Numbered from the stretch's first letter, positions 16,992-26,753 are shown. The stretch is 64,000 nucleotides of DNA from Moraxellaceae bacterium (GCA_030646295.1 JAUSND010000012.1:63723-127722); one strand, 5' to 3'. Numbers and translations are program-made. Notes: a model not told the origin generated them from the sequence alone.

Positions 16992-19685
16992 TCAGTGCGC
17001 CTCGTCCCAGTTTTTGCCCACACCCACTTCGACCAGCAGCGGCACCGATAGCTGCGCCGCCGACTCCATCTGCTCGCGCAACAGTGCCGTCACGGCATCC
17101 ACCTGGTCGGCCTTCACCTCCAGCACCAGCTCATCGTGCACCTGCATGATGAGACGGGCATCGGCATGCTGGCGCGCAAGCGCCGCTTCCACCGTGATCA
17201 TGGCACGCTTGATGATGTCCGCCGCTGTACCCTGCATCGGCGCATTGATTGCTGCACGCTCGGCCGCCTGACGCAGTGCCGGATTCTTGGCATTGATGTC
17301 GCGCACCATCAGCCGGCGACCAAAAAAGGTTTCGACATAACCGTTCTGCGCAGCCTGTGCCCGGATGTTTTCCATGTACTGTTTGACGCCGGGGTCGCGC
17401 GCAAAATACATGTCGACATACCCCTGCGCCTCGCCACGCCCGATGCCCAGCTGCTTTGCCAGACCGAATGCCGACATGCCGTAGATCAAACCGAAATTGA
17501 TGGCCTTGGCATTGCGGCGCTGGTCATTGCTCACCTCGGCCAGCGGCACCCCGAACACTTCGGCAGCGGTGGCGCGATGCACGTCTTCACCAAGACGAAA
17601 CGCATTGAGCAGCCCTTCATCGCCGGAGAGATGCGCCATGATGCGCAATTCGATTTGCGAATAATCTGCTGCCACCAGCAGGTAGCCTGGCGGCGCAATA
17701 AACGCCTGCCGGATCTTGCGTCCCGCCTCGGTACGGATCGGAATGTTCTGCAGGTTGGGATCGGAAGAGGAGAGGCGCCCGGTCGCCGCAACCGCCTGAT
17801 GGTAGGAGGTGTGCACACGACCGGTTTTCCGGTCCAGCAGCTCCGGCAGCTTGTCGGTATAGGTGGATTTCAGTTTTGACAGCGAGCGGTGTTCGAGCAG
17901 CAACTTTGGCAGCGGATGATCCAGCTGCTCCAGCACATCTTCTGCAGTGGAGTATTGTCCCGTCGCGGTTTTCTTTGGCGCGGGGATACCCAGTTTTTCG
18001 TAAAGGATATGGCCAAGCTGTTTGGGCGAACCCAGATTGAATTCCTGCCCCGCCAGCGCATACACGTCTTTTTCCAGTGCAATCATGCGCTCGCCCAGCT
18101 CACGGCTCTGGCTGGCAAGCATGGCAGTGTCGATCAGCACACCACGGTGTTCCATGGCTTGCAGGATCGGTGCCAGCGGCATTTCGATATCGCGAAACAC
18201 TGATTCCAGTTTCGGTTCCGCCGCCAGCTGCGGTGCCAGCACATCATGCAGGCGCTGCGTGATGTCGGCATCTTCGGCCGCATAGTGCGTCGCCTTGTCC
18301 ACTTCAATCTGGTTGAAGGTAAGCTGCTTGACGCCCTTGCCGGCAATTTCTTCAAACGTGGTGGTTTTCACGCCGAGATAATGCGCCGCCATGTCATCCA
18401 TGTTGTGACGCGTCGCGGTGGCATCCAGTACATAAGAAGCAAGCATGGTGTCGAACACGACGCCGCGCAGGACAATGCTGTAATTTTCCAGCACATGCAT
18501 GTCGTACTTGAGATGCTGGCCGATCTTGCCGATGGCAGGATTTTCCAGCAGCGGCTTGAGGCGCGCGAGCACGCTGTCACGCTGCAGCTGGTCCGGCGCT
18601 CCCATGTAATCGTGGCCGACGGGAATGTACCAGGCTTCACCTGCACGCAGCGCAAATGACAGGCCGACAATTTCGGCCTGCATGTAATCCAGACTGGTGG
18701 TTTCCGTATCAACACAGAACACCGTGGCATTGCCCAGTTTTTTCAGAAGCGCCTCGAAGTCTTCCTCTGTCACGACGGCGTGATACTGAACATCAAGCGG
18801 TGCCGCCGGCACTTCTACTTCAACACCCGCGCCTTCGTTGAGCAATTCGTTGTGCCAGGTACGAAACTCCAGCTCTCGCGTCCAGTACAGCAGCACATCA
18901 TGATCCGGTTTGCCGGGATGCAGGTCATCCAGTGTCAGCGGCAGTTCGCAATCGCACTTGATGGTGGCCAGCTCGCGCGCCATTGGCAGCACAGCCAGTC
19001 CGTTGCGAAGATTTTCACCGGCCTTGCCCTTGATGTTGTCGGCATTGGCGATCAGTGCATCGAGCGAGCCAAATTCCTGCAGCCACTTTGCCGCCGTTTT
19101 CGGGCCCACACCATAGACGCCGGGAATGTTGTCGACGCTGTCGCCGACCAGCGAGAGATAATCGACAATGCACTCGGGTGGCACGCCGAATTTTGCAATC
19201 ACGCCATCGCGATCCAGAATGCTGTCATTCATGGTGTTGATCAGCGTGATGTGCTCGTTGACGAGCTGGGCAATGTCCTTGTCGCCGGTGGAGATCAGCA
19301 CCGGCATGCCGGCCGCCGCTGCCCGTCTTGCCAGTGTGCCGATCACGTCATCGGCTTCCACGCCCGGCTCGCACAACAACGGCAGGCCGAGTGCACGCAC
19401 CATCGCATGCAGCGGCTCTACCTGCAGGCGCAGGTCGTCCGGCATGGGCGGGCGGTTGGCCTTGTATTCGGGGTAGATGACATCGCGAAAGGTGCCGCCT
19501 GGCGCATCGAACACCACCGCAATATGCGTGGGTGAATAGGTCTTGATGAGCTTCTGCAGCATGTTGATCACGCCCTTGACCGCGCCCGTGGGCTGACCGG
19601 ACCGGGTCATCAGCGGGGGCAGTGCATGAAAGGCGCGATACAGGTAGGAAGAACCGTCGACAAGAATCAGGGGTGTGGCTGACAT
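16992..19685 (-). CDS. polA: DNA polymerase I
   Basis: An 897-residue repair and Okazaki-fragment polymerase, close to the usual ~920. The 5'-3' exonuclease domain covers about 1-290 (LILVDGSSYLYRAFHA, VVFDAPGGTFRD, CEPGVEADDVIGTLA). The 3'-5' proofreading domain is at about 300-490 and keeps its metal-binding DTETTSL. The polymerase domain is at about 520-897 with LVAADYSQIELRIMAHLS (motif A), RRNAKAINFGLIYGMSAFGL (motif B) and IMQVHDELVLEV (motif C). All catalytic blocks look intact. Confidence 0.98.
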   Translation of the reverse strand: MSATPLILVDGSSYLYRAFHALPPLMTRSGQPTGAVKGVINMLQKLIKTYSPTHIAVVFDAPGGTFRDVIYPEYKANRPPMPDDLRLQVEPLHAMVRALGLPLLCEPGVEADDVIGTLARRAAAAGMPVLISTGDKDIAQLVNEHITLINTMNDSILDRDGVIAKFGVPPECIVDYLSLVGDSVDNIPGVYGVGPKTAAKWLQEFGSLDALIANADNIKGKAGENLRNGLAVLPMARELATIKCDCELPLTLDDLHPGKPDHDVLLYWTRELEFRTWHNELLNEGAGVEVEVPAAPLDVQYHAVVTEEDFEALLKKLGNATVFCVDTETTSLDYMQAEIVGLSFALRAGEAWYIPVGHDYMGAPDQLQRDSVLARLKPLLENPAIGKIGQHLKYDMHVLENYSIVLRGVVFDTMLASYVLDATATRHNMDDMAAHYLGVKTTTFEEIAGKGVKQLTFNQIEVDKATHYAAEDADITQRLHDVLAPQLAAEPKLESVFRDIEMPLAPILQAMEHRGVLIDTAMLASQSRELGERMIALEKDVYALAGQEFNLGSPKQLGHILYEKLGIPAPKKTATGQYSTAEDVLEQLDHPLPKLLLEHRSLSKLKSTYTDKLPELLDRKTGRVHTSYHQAVAATGRLSSSDPNLQNIPIRTEAGRKIRQAFIAPPGYLLVAADYSQIELRIMAHLSGDEGLLNAFRLGEDVHRATAAEVFGVPLAEVSNDQRRNAKAINFGLIYGMSAFGLAKQLGIGRGEAQGYVDMYFARDPGVKQYMENIRAQAAQNGYVETFFGRRLMVRDINAKNPALRQAAERAAINAPMQGTAADIIKRAMITVEAALARQHADARLIMQVHDELVLEVKADQVDAVTALLREQMESAAQLSVPLLVEVGVGKNWDEAH

Positions 19686-19836
19686 GGCACTCGTTCCCCC
19701 TCTCCGCAGAGAGGGTTGCTGAAGAGGATTGCTGGCAGGATAACCGTAAGCCGGGCAGGGTAACGCAGAACCGCAGGGCCTGTCGCCGGAGCGCTGCGGC
19801 CATTTTTTGCGGCGCGCAACGCGCTACACTGCAGGC

Positions 19837-20793
19837 ATGTCTGTTTATACCCATCTCGCGCTGGCCGATGTCCAGCCTTTCGTTGCTGCATGCGGCCTGC
19901 CGGCTGCGCAGACGCTCGCTCCCATCAAGGGTGGCATCGAGAACAGCAACTATTTCCTGACCCTCACTGACGGGCGCGAGCTGGTGCTCACCCTGTTCGA
20001 GGAACTCGGTCATGACGACGCGGCCTTTCTGGGGCCCTTGCTGTCACATCTGGCACGGCATGGGGTGCCGGTGGCCGGCCCGCTGGTTAATGCGGCAGGG
20101 CAGCACCTTGGCACGCTCGCCGGCAAGCCGGCGCAGCTGGCGCCACGGCTGCACGGCCAGCATCCCCTGCAACCGGATTGCCGTCAGTGCGCTGCCATGG
20201 GCCAGACGCTGGCACAGCTGCATGCGGCATTGCGTGACTACCCGCTGGAGCGGCGCAATGCCCACGGGGCCGACTGGTGGCAGGACGTGGCAGCGCGGCG
20301 ACGGCCACTGATGCCGGCAGCGGATCAGGTGCTGCTCGACCGTACGCTGGCCGCACTCGCGAACGTCGAGGCACGTTACCCCGACCTGCCCACCGGGCTG
20401 GTGCACGGCGACCTGTTTCGCGACAACACACTGTTTGCCGGCGACATGGTCTCGGGAGTGCTGGATTTTTCCGAATGCAGTCACGATCACTGGCTGCTGG
20501 ATATCGCCATCACCGCCAATGATTTCTGCCGGGCCTGGCCCGGTGACACGCCGGACCCGGCGCGCCTGCAGTCCTTCCTGCGGGGGTATGAAGAAGTGCG
20601 CCCGCTGACACCCGGCGAGCAGGCGGCCCTGCCGGTGTTTCTGGCGGTGGCCGCCATGCGCTTCTGGTTGTCGCGGCTGGATATCGGGCAGCGCAACCGC
20701 GAGGAAGGGCGTGCCGGCGAACATGTCACCCAGAAAAATCCGGATGAAATGAAACGGCTACTGGCCCATTTGCTGGCCGCCGTTCCGGACTGA
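19837..20793 (+). CDS. thrB: Homoserine kinase (aminoglycoside-phosphotransferase fold)
   Basis: A 318-residue enzyme that phosphorylates L-homoserine in threonine synthesis. It is of the APH-fold type typical of pseudomonads, not the GHMP kinase of enterics. Motifs include IKGGIENSNYFL, TGLVHGDLFRDNTLF (catalytic Asp and metal Asn) and GVLDFSECSHDHWLLDIA (metal Asp). I use the ATG at 19837 with GCAGG upstream. Its stop directly abuts the end of znuA on the other strand. The polA-thrB-znu order agrees with what I recall for Pseudomonas. Confidence 0.92.
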   Translation: MSVYTHLALADVQPFVAACGLPAAQTLAPIKGGIENSNYFLTLTDGRELVLTLFEELGHDDAAFLGPLLSHLARHGVPVAGPLVNAAGQHLGTLAGKPAQLAPRLHGQHPLQPDCRQCAAMGQTLAQLHAALRDYPLERRNAHGADWWQDVAARRRPLMPAADQVLLDRTLAALANVEARYPDLPTGLVHGDLFRDNTLFAGDMVSGVLDFSECSHDHWLLDIAITANDFCRAWPGDTPDPARLQSFLRGYEEVRPLTPGEQAALPVFLAVAAMRFWLSRLDIGQRNREEGRAGEHVTQKNPDEMKRLLAHLLAAVPD

Positions 20794-21684
20794 CTACGGC
20801 TTGCCCGTCAGGCAACGCTGGATCTCGCCTGCCATGTTCTGCAGTCCCGCCGCATAGCCCTCCGGCCCGCGCGGCACGCCCACAAACAGCTCATCCACTG
20901 CTGCCACCCGGTAGGCCTGCCGACCGAAAATGCGGGCCGCCAGTGCCGTATCCGCGCCCGGCTCGGACAGCAGGCAGGCTATCCCTTCCTTTTGCACCCG
21001 TTGCGCCATTTCCAGCACATGCCGGGCACCCGGCTTCTGTTCCGGTTCCGGCGTGAGGCTGCCGCGATGCCGCAGGCCGGCACTCTGCTCGAAATACTGG
21101 TAGGCATCGTGATAGGCAATTAGCGGCGCGTTGCGCAGCGGGGCAAAGCGGGCGTGCAGTCCATCCTGCAGTTGCTGCATCCGCGCGGCAAAGGCGTCGG
21201 CATTGCGCCGGTACAGGCCGGCACCCCCGGCATCGCGCCGCGCCAGCTCCTGCGCCAGTGCCCGCGCGACCGTAGCCGCATTGGCAGGACTCAGCCACAG
21301 GTGGGGATCGGTAGTGCCCGCCACCGGCATTGCATCGGCCAGCCGCCGCGCCGGCAACAGGGCAATGCCGGGCAGGGTCTGCGCCGTAATGACCGGCTTG
21401 CCACGCAAGGCCGGCCCCAGGAACTGCTCGTGCGCCGGCCCCACCCACAGCACCAGATCCGCACGCGCCAGCAGGGCACGGTCGGAAGGGCGCAAGGCAT
21501 ACTCATGCGAGGATGCCCCATCGGGCACCAGCTGGCGGGCCTGGCCACGCCCGGCCATCACGGCATCGGCAATGAGGGCAAGGGGGCGGATGCTGGCCAC
21601 CACCTCAAGGGCATGGGCCTTTGTCGACATGGTCGGCGGAACGGCCAGCAGCAACAGCAGCAACAGCAGCAGATAACGGAACAT
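20794..21684 (-). CDS. znuA: Zinc ABC transporter, periplasmic binding protein
   Basis: About 296 residues, starting at the ATG at 21684 (GGAG upstream). A signal peptide with a poly-Leu core (MFRYLLLLLLLLLAV) precedes a cluster A-I binding protein. Metal-ligand positions are visible: DGASSHEYALRPSD, TDPHLWLSP, IAYHDAYQYFE and SEPGADTALA. The His-rich loop common in ZnuA proteins is absent. It delivers zinc to ZnuBC, which is encoded on the opposite strand beyond zur. Confidence 0.93.
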   Translation of the reverse strand: MFRYLLLLLLLLLAVPPTMSTKAHALEVVASIRPLALIADAVMAGRGQARQLVPDGASSHEYALRPSDRALLARADLVLWVGPAHEQFLGPALRGKPVITAQTLPGIALLPARRLADAMPVAGTTDPHLWLSPANAATVARALAQELARRDAGGAGLYRRNADAFAARMQQLQDGLHARFAPLRNAPLIAYHDAYQYFEQSAGLRHRGSLTPEPEQKPGARHVLEMAQRVQKEGIACLLSEPGADTALAARIFGRQAYRVAAVDELFVGVPRGPEGYAAGLQNMAGEIQRCLTGKP

Positions 21685-21756
21685 TGGATCAACTCCGGCA
21701 AGCGGGCGCACGGCCCTGCCTTGCAATGGTCAGGCACTGGTGTGCAGCAAGGCCGC

Positions 21757-21780
21757 ATATGTTATATTGTTGCAAATCAT
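21757..21780. promoter_or_regulatory. Candidate Zur operator between znuA and zur
   Basis: An AT-rich imperfect inverted repeat (ATGTTATATTGTTGCAAAT) lies in the 112-base divergent gap. The left half, TGTTATA, matches the proteobacterial Zur box; the right half keeps about 4 of 7 positions. Its position would let one site control znuA and zur-znuC-znuB. Confidence 0.55.
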
Positions 21781-21796
21781 TTGTCGCGAGGCCGCC

Positions 21797-22273
21797 ATGA
21801 GCACGCCAGCATTTCACCCCCATGACCACAGCCACTGCGTTCACGGCGCCCTCAGTGAGGCCGACCGCCTGTGCAACGAGCGTGGCGTGCGGCTGACCGA
21901 TATCCGTCGCCGCGTGCTGGAACTGGTCTGGTCCAGTCACCAGCCGCTGGGCGCCTACGACATCCTTGATCGCCTGACCGCCGAGGGCCACAAGCCGGCG
22001 CCGCCCACGGTGTACCGCGCCCTGGAGTTCCTGCTGGAACAGAAACTCGTGCACCGCATTGCCTCGCGCAATGCCTTTGTCGGCTGCACCCATCCCGGCG
22101 CCGCCCATGCCGGCTACTTCCTGCTGTGCTCCACCTGCGGCAATGCCGAAGAAATCGAGGACAGTGCCCCGCTGGCCAAGGCTGTCGCCACTGCTGCCAG
22201 CAAGGCCGACTTCACCGTGGAAAGCCAGACCCTGGAGCTGGCCGGTACCTGCCGGCACTGCCGTCATGACTGA
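21797..22273 (+). CDS. zur: Zinc uptake regulator Zur (Fur family)
   Basis: A 158-residue DNA-binding repressor that binds its operator when loaded with Zn2+. The start at 21797 has GCGAGG upstream. A winged-helix domain (GVRLTDIRRRVLELVW, PPTVYRALEFLLEQKLVHRI) is followed by a dimer domain with two CXXC zinc pairs (LLCSTCGNAEE and GTCRHCRHD). The N-terminus is His-rich (HPHDHSHCVHG). It overlaps znuC by eight bases, so it heads the zur-znuC-znuB operon. Confidence 0.94.
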   Translation: MSTPAFHPHDHSHCVHGALSEADRLCNERGVRLTDIRRRVLELVWSSHQPLGAYDILDRLTAEGHKPAPPTVYRALEFLLEQKLVHRIASRNAFVGCTHPGAAHAGYFLLCSTCGNAEEIEDSAPLAKAVATAASKADFTVESQTLELAGTCRHCRHD

Positions 22274-23030
22274 GTTGCTGCTGCACCTGCACAACATTCG
22301 CCTGCGCCGCGATGACCGCACCATTCTGGACGGGGTTTCGCTGAAGGTGCATGCCGGCGAAATCCATACCGTGATCGGCCCTAATGGCGCCGGCAAGACC
22401 TCGCTGGTCCGGGTGGCGCTGGGCCTGATCACCGCCGACAGCGGCGAGCGCCGGGTACGGCCGGGCCTGCGCATCGGCTACATGCCGCAAAAGCTGGAAC
22501 TGAACGCCTCGCTGCCGCTGAGCGTGAAACGCTTCCTGCAACTGGCCCGGCCCGGCCTCTCTGCGGTCGACATGGACCAGATACTGGGCGACGTCGGGGC
22601 CCGCCATGTGGCAGCGACGGCCGTCACCCGGCTTTCCGGCGGCGAATTGCAGCGGGTTCTGCTGGCCCGCGCCCTGCTGCGCAACCCCGAACTGCTGGTG
22701 CTGGACGAACCTGCCCAGGGCGTGGACATCACCGGGCAGGAGGAGCTTTACACCCTGATCGGGCGTATGCGCGATGAGCGCGGGCTGGGTGTGCTGATGG
22801 TGTCGCATGACCTGCATCTGGTCATGGCGGCCACCGATCATGTGCTTTGCCTCAACCAGCATGTCTGCTGCGAGGGCCATCCGGAGTCTGTAAGTGCTCA
22901 CCCCGAATACCTGCGCCTGTTTGGCGCACAGGGCGTGAAAGGCCTTGCCGTGTACAGCCATCACCATGACCACCATCACGACACCCACGGTGGCGTCTGC
23001 ACGCACGAGGGTCCGCATGAACACCATTGA
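22266..23030 (+). CDS. znuC: Zinc ABC transporter ATP-binding protein
   Basis: A 254-residue ATPase. Walker A is GPNGAGKTS, the signature is LSGGELQRVLLARAL, Walker B is LLVLDEPAQGVD, and the switch His lies in MVSHDLH. I start at the ATG at 22266, which overlaps the zur stop; upstream in-frame sequence is zur coding DNA. The last 24 residues hold 11 His (HHHDHHHDTH and HEGPHEHH), a likely zinc-handling tail. It pairs with ZnuB. Confidence 0.95.
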   Translation: MTELLLHLHNIRLRRDDRTILDGVSLKVHAGEIHTVIGPNGAGKTSLVRVALGLITADSGERRVRPGLRIGYMPQKLELNASLPLSVKRFLQLARPGLSAVDMDQILGDVGARHVAATAVTRLSGGELQRVLLARALLRNPELLVLDEPAQGVDITGQEELYTLIGRMRDERGLGVLMVSHDLHLVMAATDHVLCLNQHVCCEGHPESVSAHPEYLRLFGAQGVKGLAVYSHHHDHHHDTHGGVCTHEGPHEHH

Positions 23031-23817
23031 ACTGTTCTGGCCGGCTTTGGCGGGAGGCCTGCTGACGGCACTGGTCTGCGGCCCGCTGGGCTCGCTGCTG
23101 GTGTGGCGGCGCCTGGCCTATTTTGGTGACAGCCTCTCGCATGCCGCCCTGCTCGGCATCGGCCTGTCGCTGCTGCTGAGCATTCCCGGCTGGATCGGCA
23201 TCATCACCGTCTGCCTGACCATGGCGGCGCTGCTCGGCCTGCTCATGAAACGTCCCGAGCTGGCCTCGGACACCCTGCTCACCATTCTCGCCACCAGCTC
23301 GCTCAGCCTCGGTCTCATCGTCACCAGTTTTGTTGATGGACTGCGCGTCGACCTGATGGCCTACCTGTTCGGCGACCTGCTGGCGCTGGCACCGGCTGAC
23401 CTGCCGCCGTTGCTGACCGGGGCCGTGCTGATCCTCGGCATACTGGCCTGGCAATGGCGCGGGCTGGTGGCCTCGTCCATCAGTGAAGAGCTGGCGGCGG
23501 TTGATGGCATACCGGTTGAGCGCCTGCGCCTGCTGCTGCTGATCCTGCTGGCACTGGTGGTGACGGCCGCGATGAAGGTGGTAGGGGTATTGCTGATCAC
23601 GGCACTGCTGGTGATTCCGGCGGCCGTGGCGCGACGGCTGGCACGCACACCGGAGCAGATGGCCATTGGTGCCAGCGTGACGGGCATGGTGGCCGTGACT
23701 GCCGGCCTGGCGGCCAGCCTGCAATGGGACCTGCCCCTGGGGCCCGCCATTGTGGTGGCCGGGGCCGGCATGTTTGCCGTGGCGACACTGGTGACAACCG
23801 GGCAAGGAGCGCGCTGA
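23017..23817 (+). CDS. znuB: Zinc ABC transporter permease
   Basis: A 267-residue inner-membrane permease of the ABC-3 family with about eight hydrophobic segments. The family signature region is visible (SLLVWRRLAYFGDSLSHAALLG near 25-45, and VVGVLLITALLVIPAAVAR near 190). The start at 23017 overlaps the znuC end by 14 bases, indicating coupled translation. It completes the high-affinity zinc importer. Confidence 0.94.
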   Translation: MNTIELFWPALAGGLLTALVCGPLGSLLVWRRLAYFGDSLSHAALLGIGLSLLLSIPGWIGIITVCLTMAALLGLLMKRPELASDTLLTILATSSLSLGLIVTSFVDGLRVDLMAYLFGDLLALAPADLPPLLTGAVLILGILAWQWRGLVASSISEELAAVDGIPVERLRLLLLILLALVVTAAMKVVGVLLITALLVIPAAVARRLARTPEQMAIGASVTGMVAVTAGLAASLQWDLPLGPAIVVAGAGMFAVATLVTTGQGAR

Positions 23818-23841
23818 ACCCTCAGCGTCACCAGCGCCCTT

Positions 23842-24042
23842 TCATGGCTGCTTCCATTTGATGGCGCCTGCTGCCGCCGGCTCCTCTACCGGCGGTGCTC
23901 CCCCCTCTTCCGGACGCTCTTCCTCGTAACCGCAGGCCACGCACTCCATCCATTCGCGCGTCTCGCTCCTGCAGGCACGAATCTTGTCGAGCGCGTTGCA
24001 GCGCGGGCATTTGGCGCCGGCGATGAACTGCTTCTTCACCAT
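23842..24042 (-). CDS. Small zinc-ribbon protein (YheV/DUF2387-like)
   Basis: A 66-residue protein with two Cys pairs, AKCPRCNALDK and MECVACGYEE, forming a likely zinc ribbon, then an acidic Pro/Glu-rich tail. The ATG at 24042 has CGGGA eight bases upstream. A GTG at 24048 overlapping the prlC stop is the alternative. It follows prlC directly, as I recall from pseudomonads, and is probably co-translated with it. Its function is unknown. Confidence 0.8.
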   Translation of the reverse strand: MVKKQFIAGAKCPRCNALDKIRACRSETREWMECVACGYEEERPEEGGAPPVEEPAAAGAIKWKQP

Positions 24043-24044
24043 GA

Positions 24045-26069
24045 TCACAATCCCGAGTGGCGCAGCAGGGCATCCACGGTCGGTGCGCGACCGCGGAATT
24101 CGGCAAACAGTTCCTGTGCCGGACGACTGCCGCCCTGGGCCAGAATCGTCTCGCGGAAGTTACGGCCCGTCTCCGGATTCATCACACCTTCTTCCTCGAA
24201 GCGCGAGAAGGCATCAGCAGAGAGCACCTCCGCCCACTTGTAGCTGTAATAGCCTGCCGCATAACCGCCGGCAAAAATGTGCGAGAAGCCGTGCTGGAAG
24301 CGGTTGAACGCGGGCGGAACAAGCACGGCCACGCGGGCACGCACATTATCCAGCACTTGCTGCACGGTATTTGCATCAAACGTTGTGCGCTGGTGCAGCT
24401 CCATGTCGAACAGGGCAAATTCCAGCTGGCGCAGCATCATCAGGCCGGACTGGAAATTTTTCGCGGCCAGCATCTTGTCGAGCAGGTCTTCCGGCAGCGG
24501 TTCACCGGTTTCGACATGACCGGAAATAAGCTCCAGTGCGCGTGGCTCCCAGCACCAGTTTTCGTGAAACTGGCTGGGCAACTCCACTGCATCCCACGCC
24601 ACACCGTTGATACCGGATACCGCCGCCACCTCGATCCGCGTCAGCATGTGGTGCAGGCCGTGACCAAACTCATGGAAGAGCGTGGTGACTTCATCATGCG
24701 TGAGCAGGGCCGGCTGGCCATCGACCGGCGGATTGAAGTTGCAGGTGAGAAAGGCCACCGGCTTTTGCAACGAACCATCAGGACGGCGACGACGCACGCG
24801 ACAATCGGCCATCCACGCGCCGCCGCGCTTGTTCGCACGCGCATAGGGATCGAGATAGAAACTGGCGATCAGTTCGCCGTTTTCATGAATCTCGTAATAC
24901 GTGACATCGTCATGCCAGAGCTGCATGTCATGGCGTTCACGGATCTGCAAACCGTAGAGTGTCTCGGCAATGCGCAGCATGCCGCTGATGACTTTCGGGG
25001 CAGGGAAATACGGGCGCAGCTGCTCCTGCGAAATCGAATATTTCTTTTCCTTCAGTTTTTCGCTGGCATGGGTGACATCCCAGGGCTGCAGGTCGCTGAT
25101 GCCCAGCTCGTCACGCGCAAATTCGCGCAGCTCGGCCAGCTCCTTCTCTGCACCCGGACGTGTGCGCACGGCAAGATCGCTCAGGAATGTAATCACCTGC
25201 TGCGGGTGCTCCGCCATCTTCGGCACCAGCGAGACTTCCGCGTAGTTGGCGTAGCCGAGCAACGCAGCGGTTTCCTGACGGTTCTGCAGTATCTCCACCA
25301 TCAGCGCCGAGTTGTCGAACTGCCCGGCCTGCGGTCCCTGATCAGACGCGCGGGTGACAAAGGCGGTGTACACCGCTTCACGCAGTGCACGGTCCTGCGC
25401 GTGTGTCATCACCGCCAGATAGGATGGAAAATCCAGCGTGATGCGGTAGCCGGATTTTTCCTTCTGTTGTGCCAGCGCGGCCAGCAGGCCCTTCGCCGAA
25501 TCCGGCAATCCGCCAAGGCGACTGTCATCCTCCAGGCACAGTTCCCAGGCCTGGGTGGCATCCAGCACATGATCGGCAAAGCCCGAGTTCAACTCGGCAA
25601 ATTTTTCCTGGATGTCGGCAAAGCGCTTTTTCCTGTCGGCCGGCAGACCGATGCCGCTCAGGCGGAAATCGCGCAGGGCATGCCGGATGCTCTGCTGCTG
25701 CGCCTGCGAAAAGCCGGCAAAGTCCGGGCTCTGTTCCAGCGCCTCATACACAGCGAAGAGGCTGTCGTTCTGACCCAGCTCGGTGCCATAGGCGGCCAGT
25801 TTGGGCAGGGTGCTGTTGTAGGCCTCGCGCCAGGCCTCGGAGTTCATCACGGCATTCAGGTGCGACACCGGCGACCACGCCTGGTCCAGCCGGTCCTGCA
25901 ACTGCTCCAGTACCGCCGGCACGCCTTCCCATGTGGCCGGTGCGGCGGCCAGCACGGCGATGGCGGCACGGTTTTCCGCCAGGATGGTGTCGATGGCGGG
26001 GGCCACATGCTCGGGCAGGATGCGATCGAAGGGGGGGAGGTCGTGTGATTCCAGCAGGGGATTGCTCAT
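24045..26069 (-). CDS. prlC: Oligopeptidase A (M3 family)
   Basis: A 674-residue cytosolic zinc endopeptidase that degrades signal peptides and other short peptides. The zinc site is TLFHEFGHGLHHML (HEXXH), with the third ligand Glu downstream in VAWDAVELPSQFHENW. Family blocks include LTCNFNPPVDGQPALLTHDE and IFAGGYAAGYYSYKWAEVLSADAF. The length matches E. coli PrlC (680). Confidence 0.97.
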   Translation of the reverse strand: MSNPLLESHDLPPFDRILPEHVAPAIDTILAENRAAIAVLAAAPATWEGVPAVLEQLQDRLDQAWSPVSHLNAVMNSEAWREAYNSTLPKLAAYGTELGQNDSLFAVYEALEQSPDFAGFSQAQQQSIRHALRDFRLSGIGLPADRKKRFADIQEKFAELNSGFADHVLDATQAWELCLEDDSRLGGLPDSAKGLLAALAQQKEKSGYRITLDFPSYLAVMTHAQDRALREAVYTAFVTRASDQGPQAGQFDNSALMVEILQNRQETAALLGYANYAEVSLVPKMAEHPQQVITFLSDLAVRTRPGAEKELAELREFARDELGISDLQPWDVTHASEKLKEKKYSISQEQLRPYFPAPKVISGMLRIAETLYGLQIRERHDMQLWHDDVTYYEIHENGELIASFYLDPYARANKRGGAWMADCRVRRRRPDGSLQKPVAFLTCNFNPPVDGQPALLTHDEVTTLFHEFGHGLHHMLTRIEVAAVSGINGVAWDAVELPSQFHENWCWEPRALELISGHVETGEPLPEDLLDKMLAAKNFQSGLMMLRQLEFALFDMELHQRTTFDANTVQQVLDNVRARVAVLVPPAFNRFQHGFSHIFAGGYAAGYYSYKWAEVLSADAFSRFEEEGVMNPETGRNFRETILAQGGSRPAQELFAEFRGRAPTVDALLRHSGL

Positions 26070-26190
26070 GTTGATTCCGTGGTGAGTCCGTGATGGTTCA
26101 TTGTCAGTTCATTGGTGTCGCCACCCCCTCGCACAAACGCGGCCGGGGAGTGAGAATGCAGACCTTGTTCAGGGTCGGGAGAGTACAGAG

Positions 26191-26733
26191 ATGGTGGCCA
26201 GCATACGTTCACACAAGGGCATCCGGCCACAATTGCATGACAGTGTTTTTGTCGATGCGGCCTCCGTCGTGATTGGAGATGTGGTCATGGGCGCCGACAG
26301 CTCGGTGTGGCCCTTTGCCGTCATCCGTGGCGACATGCACCGCATCCGTATCGGCGAGCGTGTCTCGGTGCAGGATGGCAGCGTGCTGCACATCACCCAT
26401 GCCAGCAGCTACTACCCCGACGGCTTTCCCCTCACCATCGGCAATGATGTCACCATCGGCCATCAGGCCACCCTGCACGGCTGCACGGTGCACGACCGCG
26501 TGCTGATCGGCATGAAGGCCATGGTGATGGATGGTGCTGTCATCGAGTCCGAGGTCATTCTTGGCGCCGGCGCCGTGGTGCCGCCCGGCAAGGTGCTGGC
26601 CTCGGGCCATGTCTATATCGGCAACCCGGCAAAAGCGGTGCGCCCGATCACCGAGAAGGAGCGCAGCTATTTCGCCTATACCGCGGCCAACTACGCCAGA
26701 CTCAAGGATGAGTACCTGCACGAAGCCGTCTGA
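26191..26733 (+). CDS. Gamma-class carbonic anhydrase family protein (YrdA-like)
   Basis: A 180-residue left-handed beta-helix trimer subunit. Hexapeptide repeats run through the protein (VVIGDVVMGADSSVWPFAVIRGD, LTIGNDVTIGHQATLHGCTV). Three likely metal His are seen (VLHITHAS and IGHQATLHG). I start at the ATG at 26191 with GGGAG/AGAG upstream. It is divergent from prlC, as I recall from Pseudomonas. Many YrdA homologues show little hydratase activity, so the true reaction is uncertain. Confidence 0.9.
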   Translation: MVASIRSHKGIRPQLHDSVFVDAASVVIGDVVMGADSSVWPFAVIRGDMHRIRIGERVSVQDGSVLHITHASSYYPDGFPLTIGNDVTIGHQATLHGCTVHDRVLIGMKAMVMDGAVIESEVILGAGAVVPPGKVLASGHVYIGNPAKAVRPITEKERSYFAYTAANYARLKDEYLHEAV

Positions 26734-26753
26734 TCACCACGCAAATCACCGCA

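Noticed and set aside
24057..26048. A 663-codon open frame antisense to prlC
   Set aside because: prlC on the other strand has a clear HEXXH site and full-length family match. The antisense frame shows only shadow composition (His/Arg/Gln-rich).
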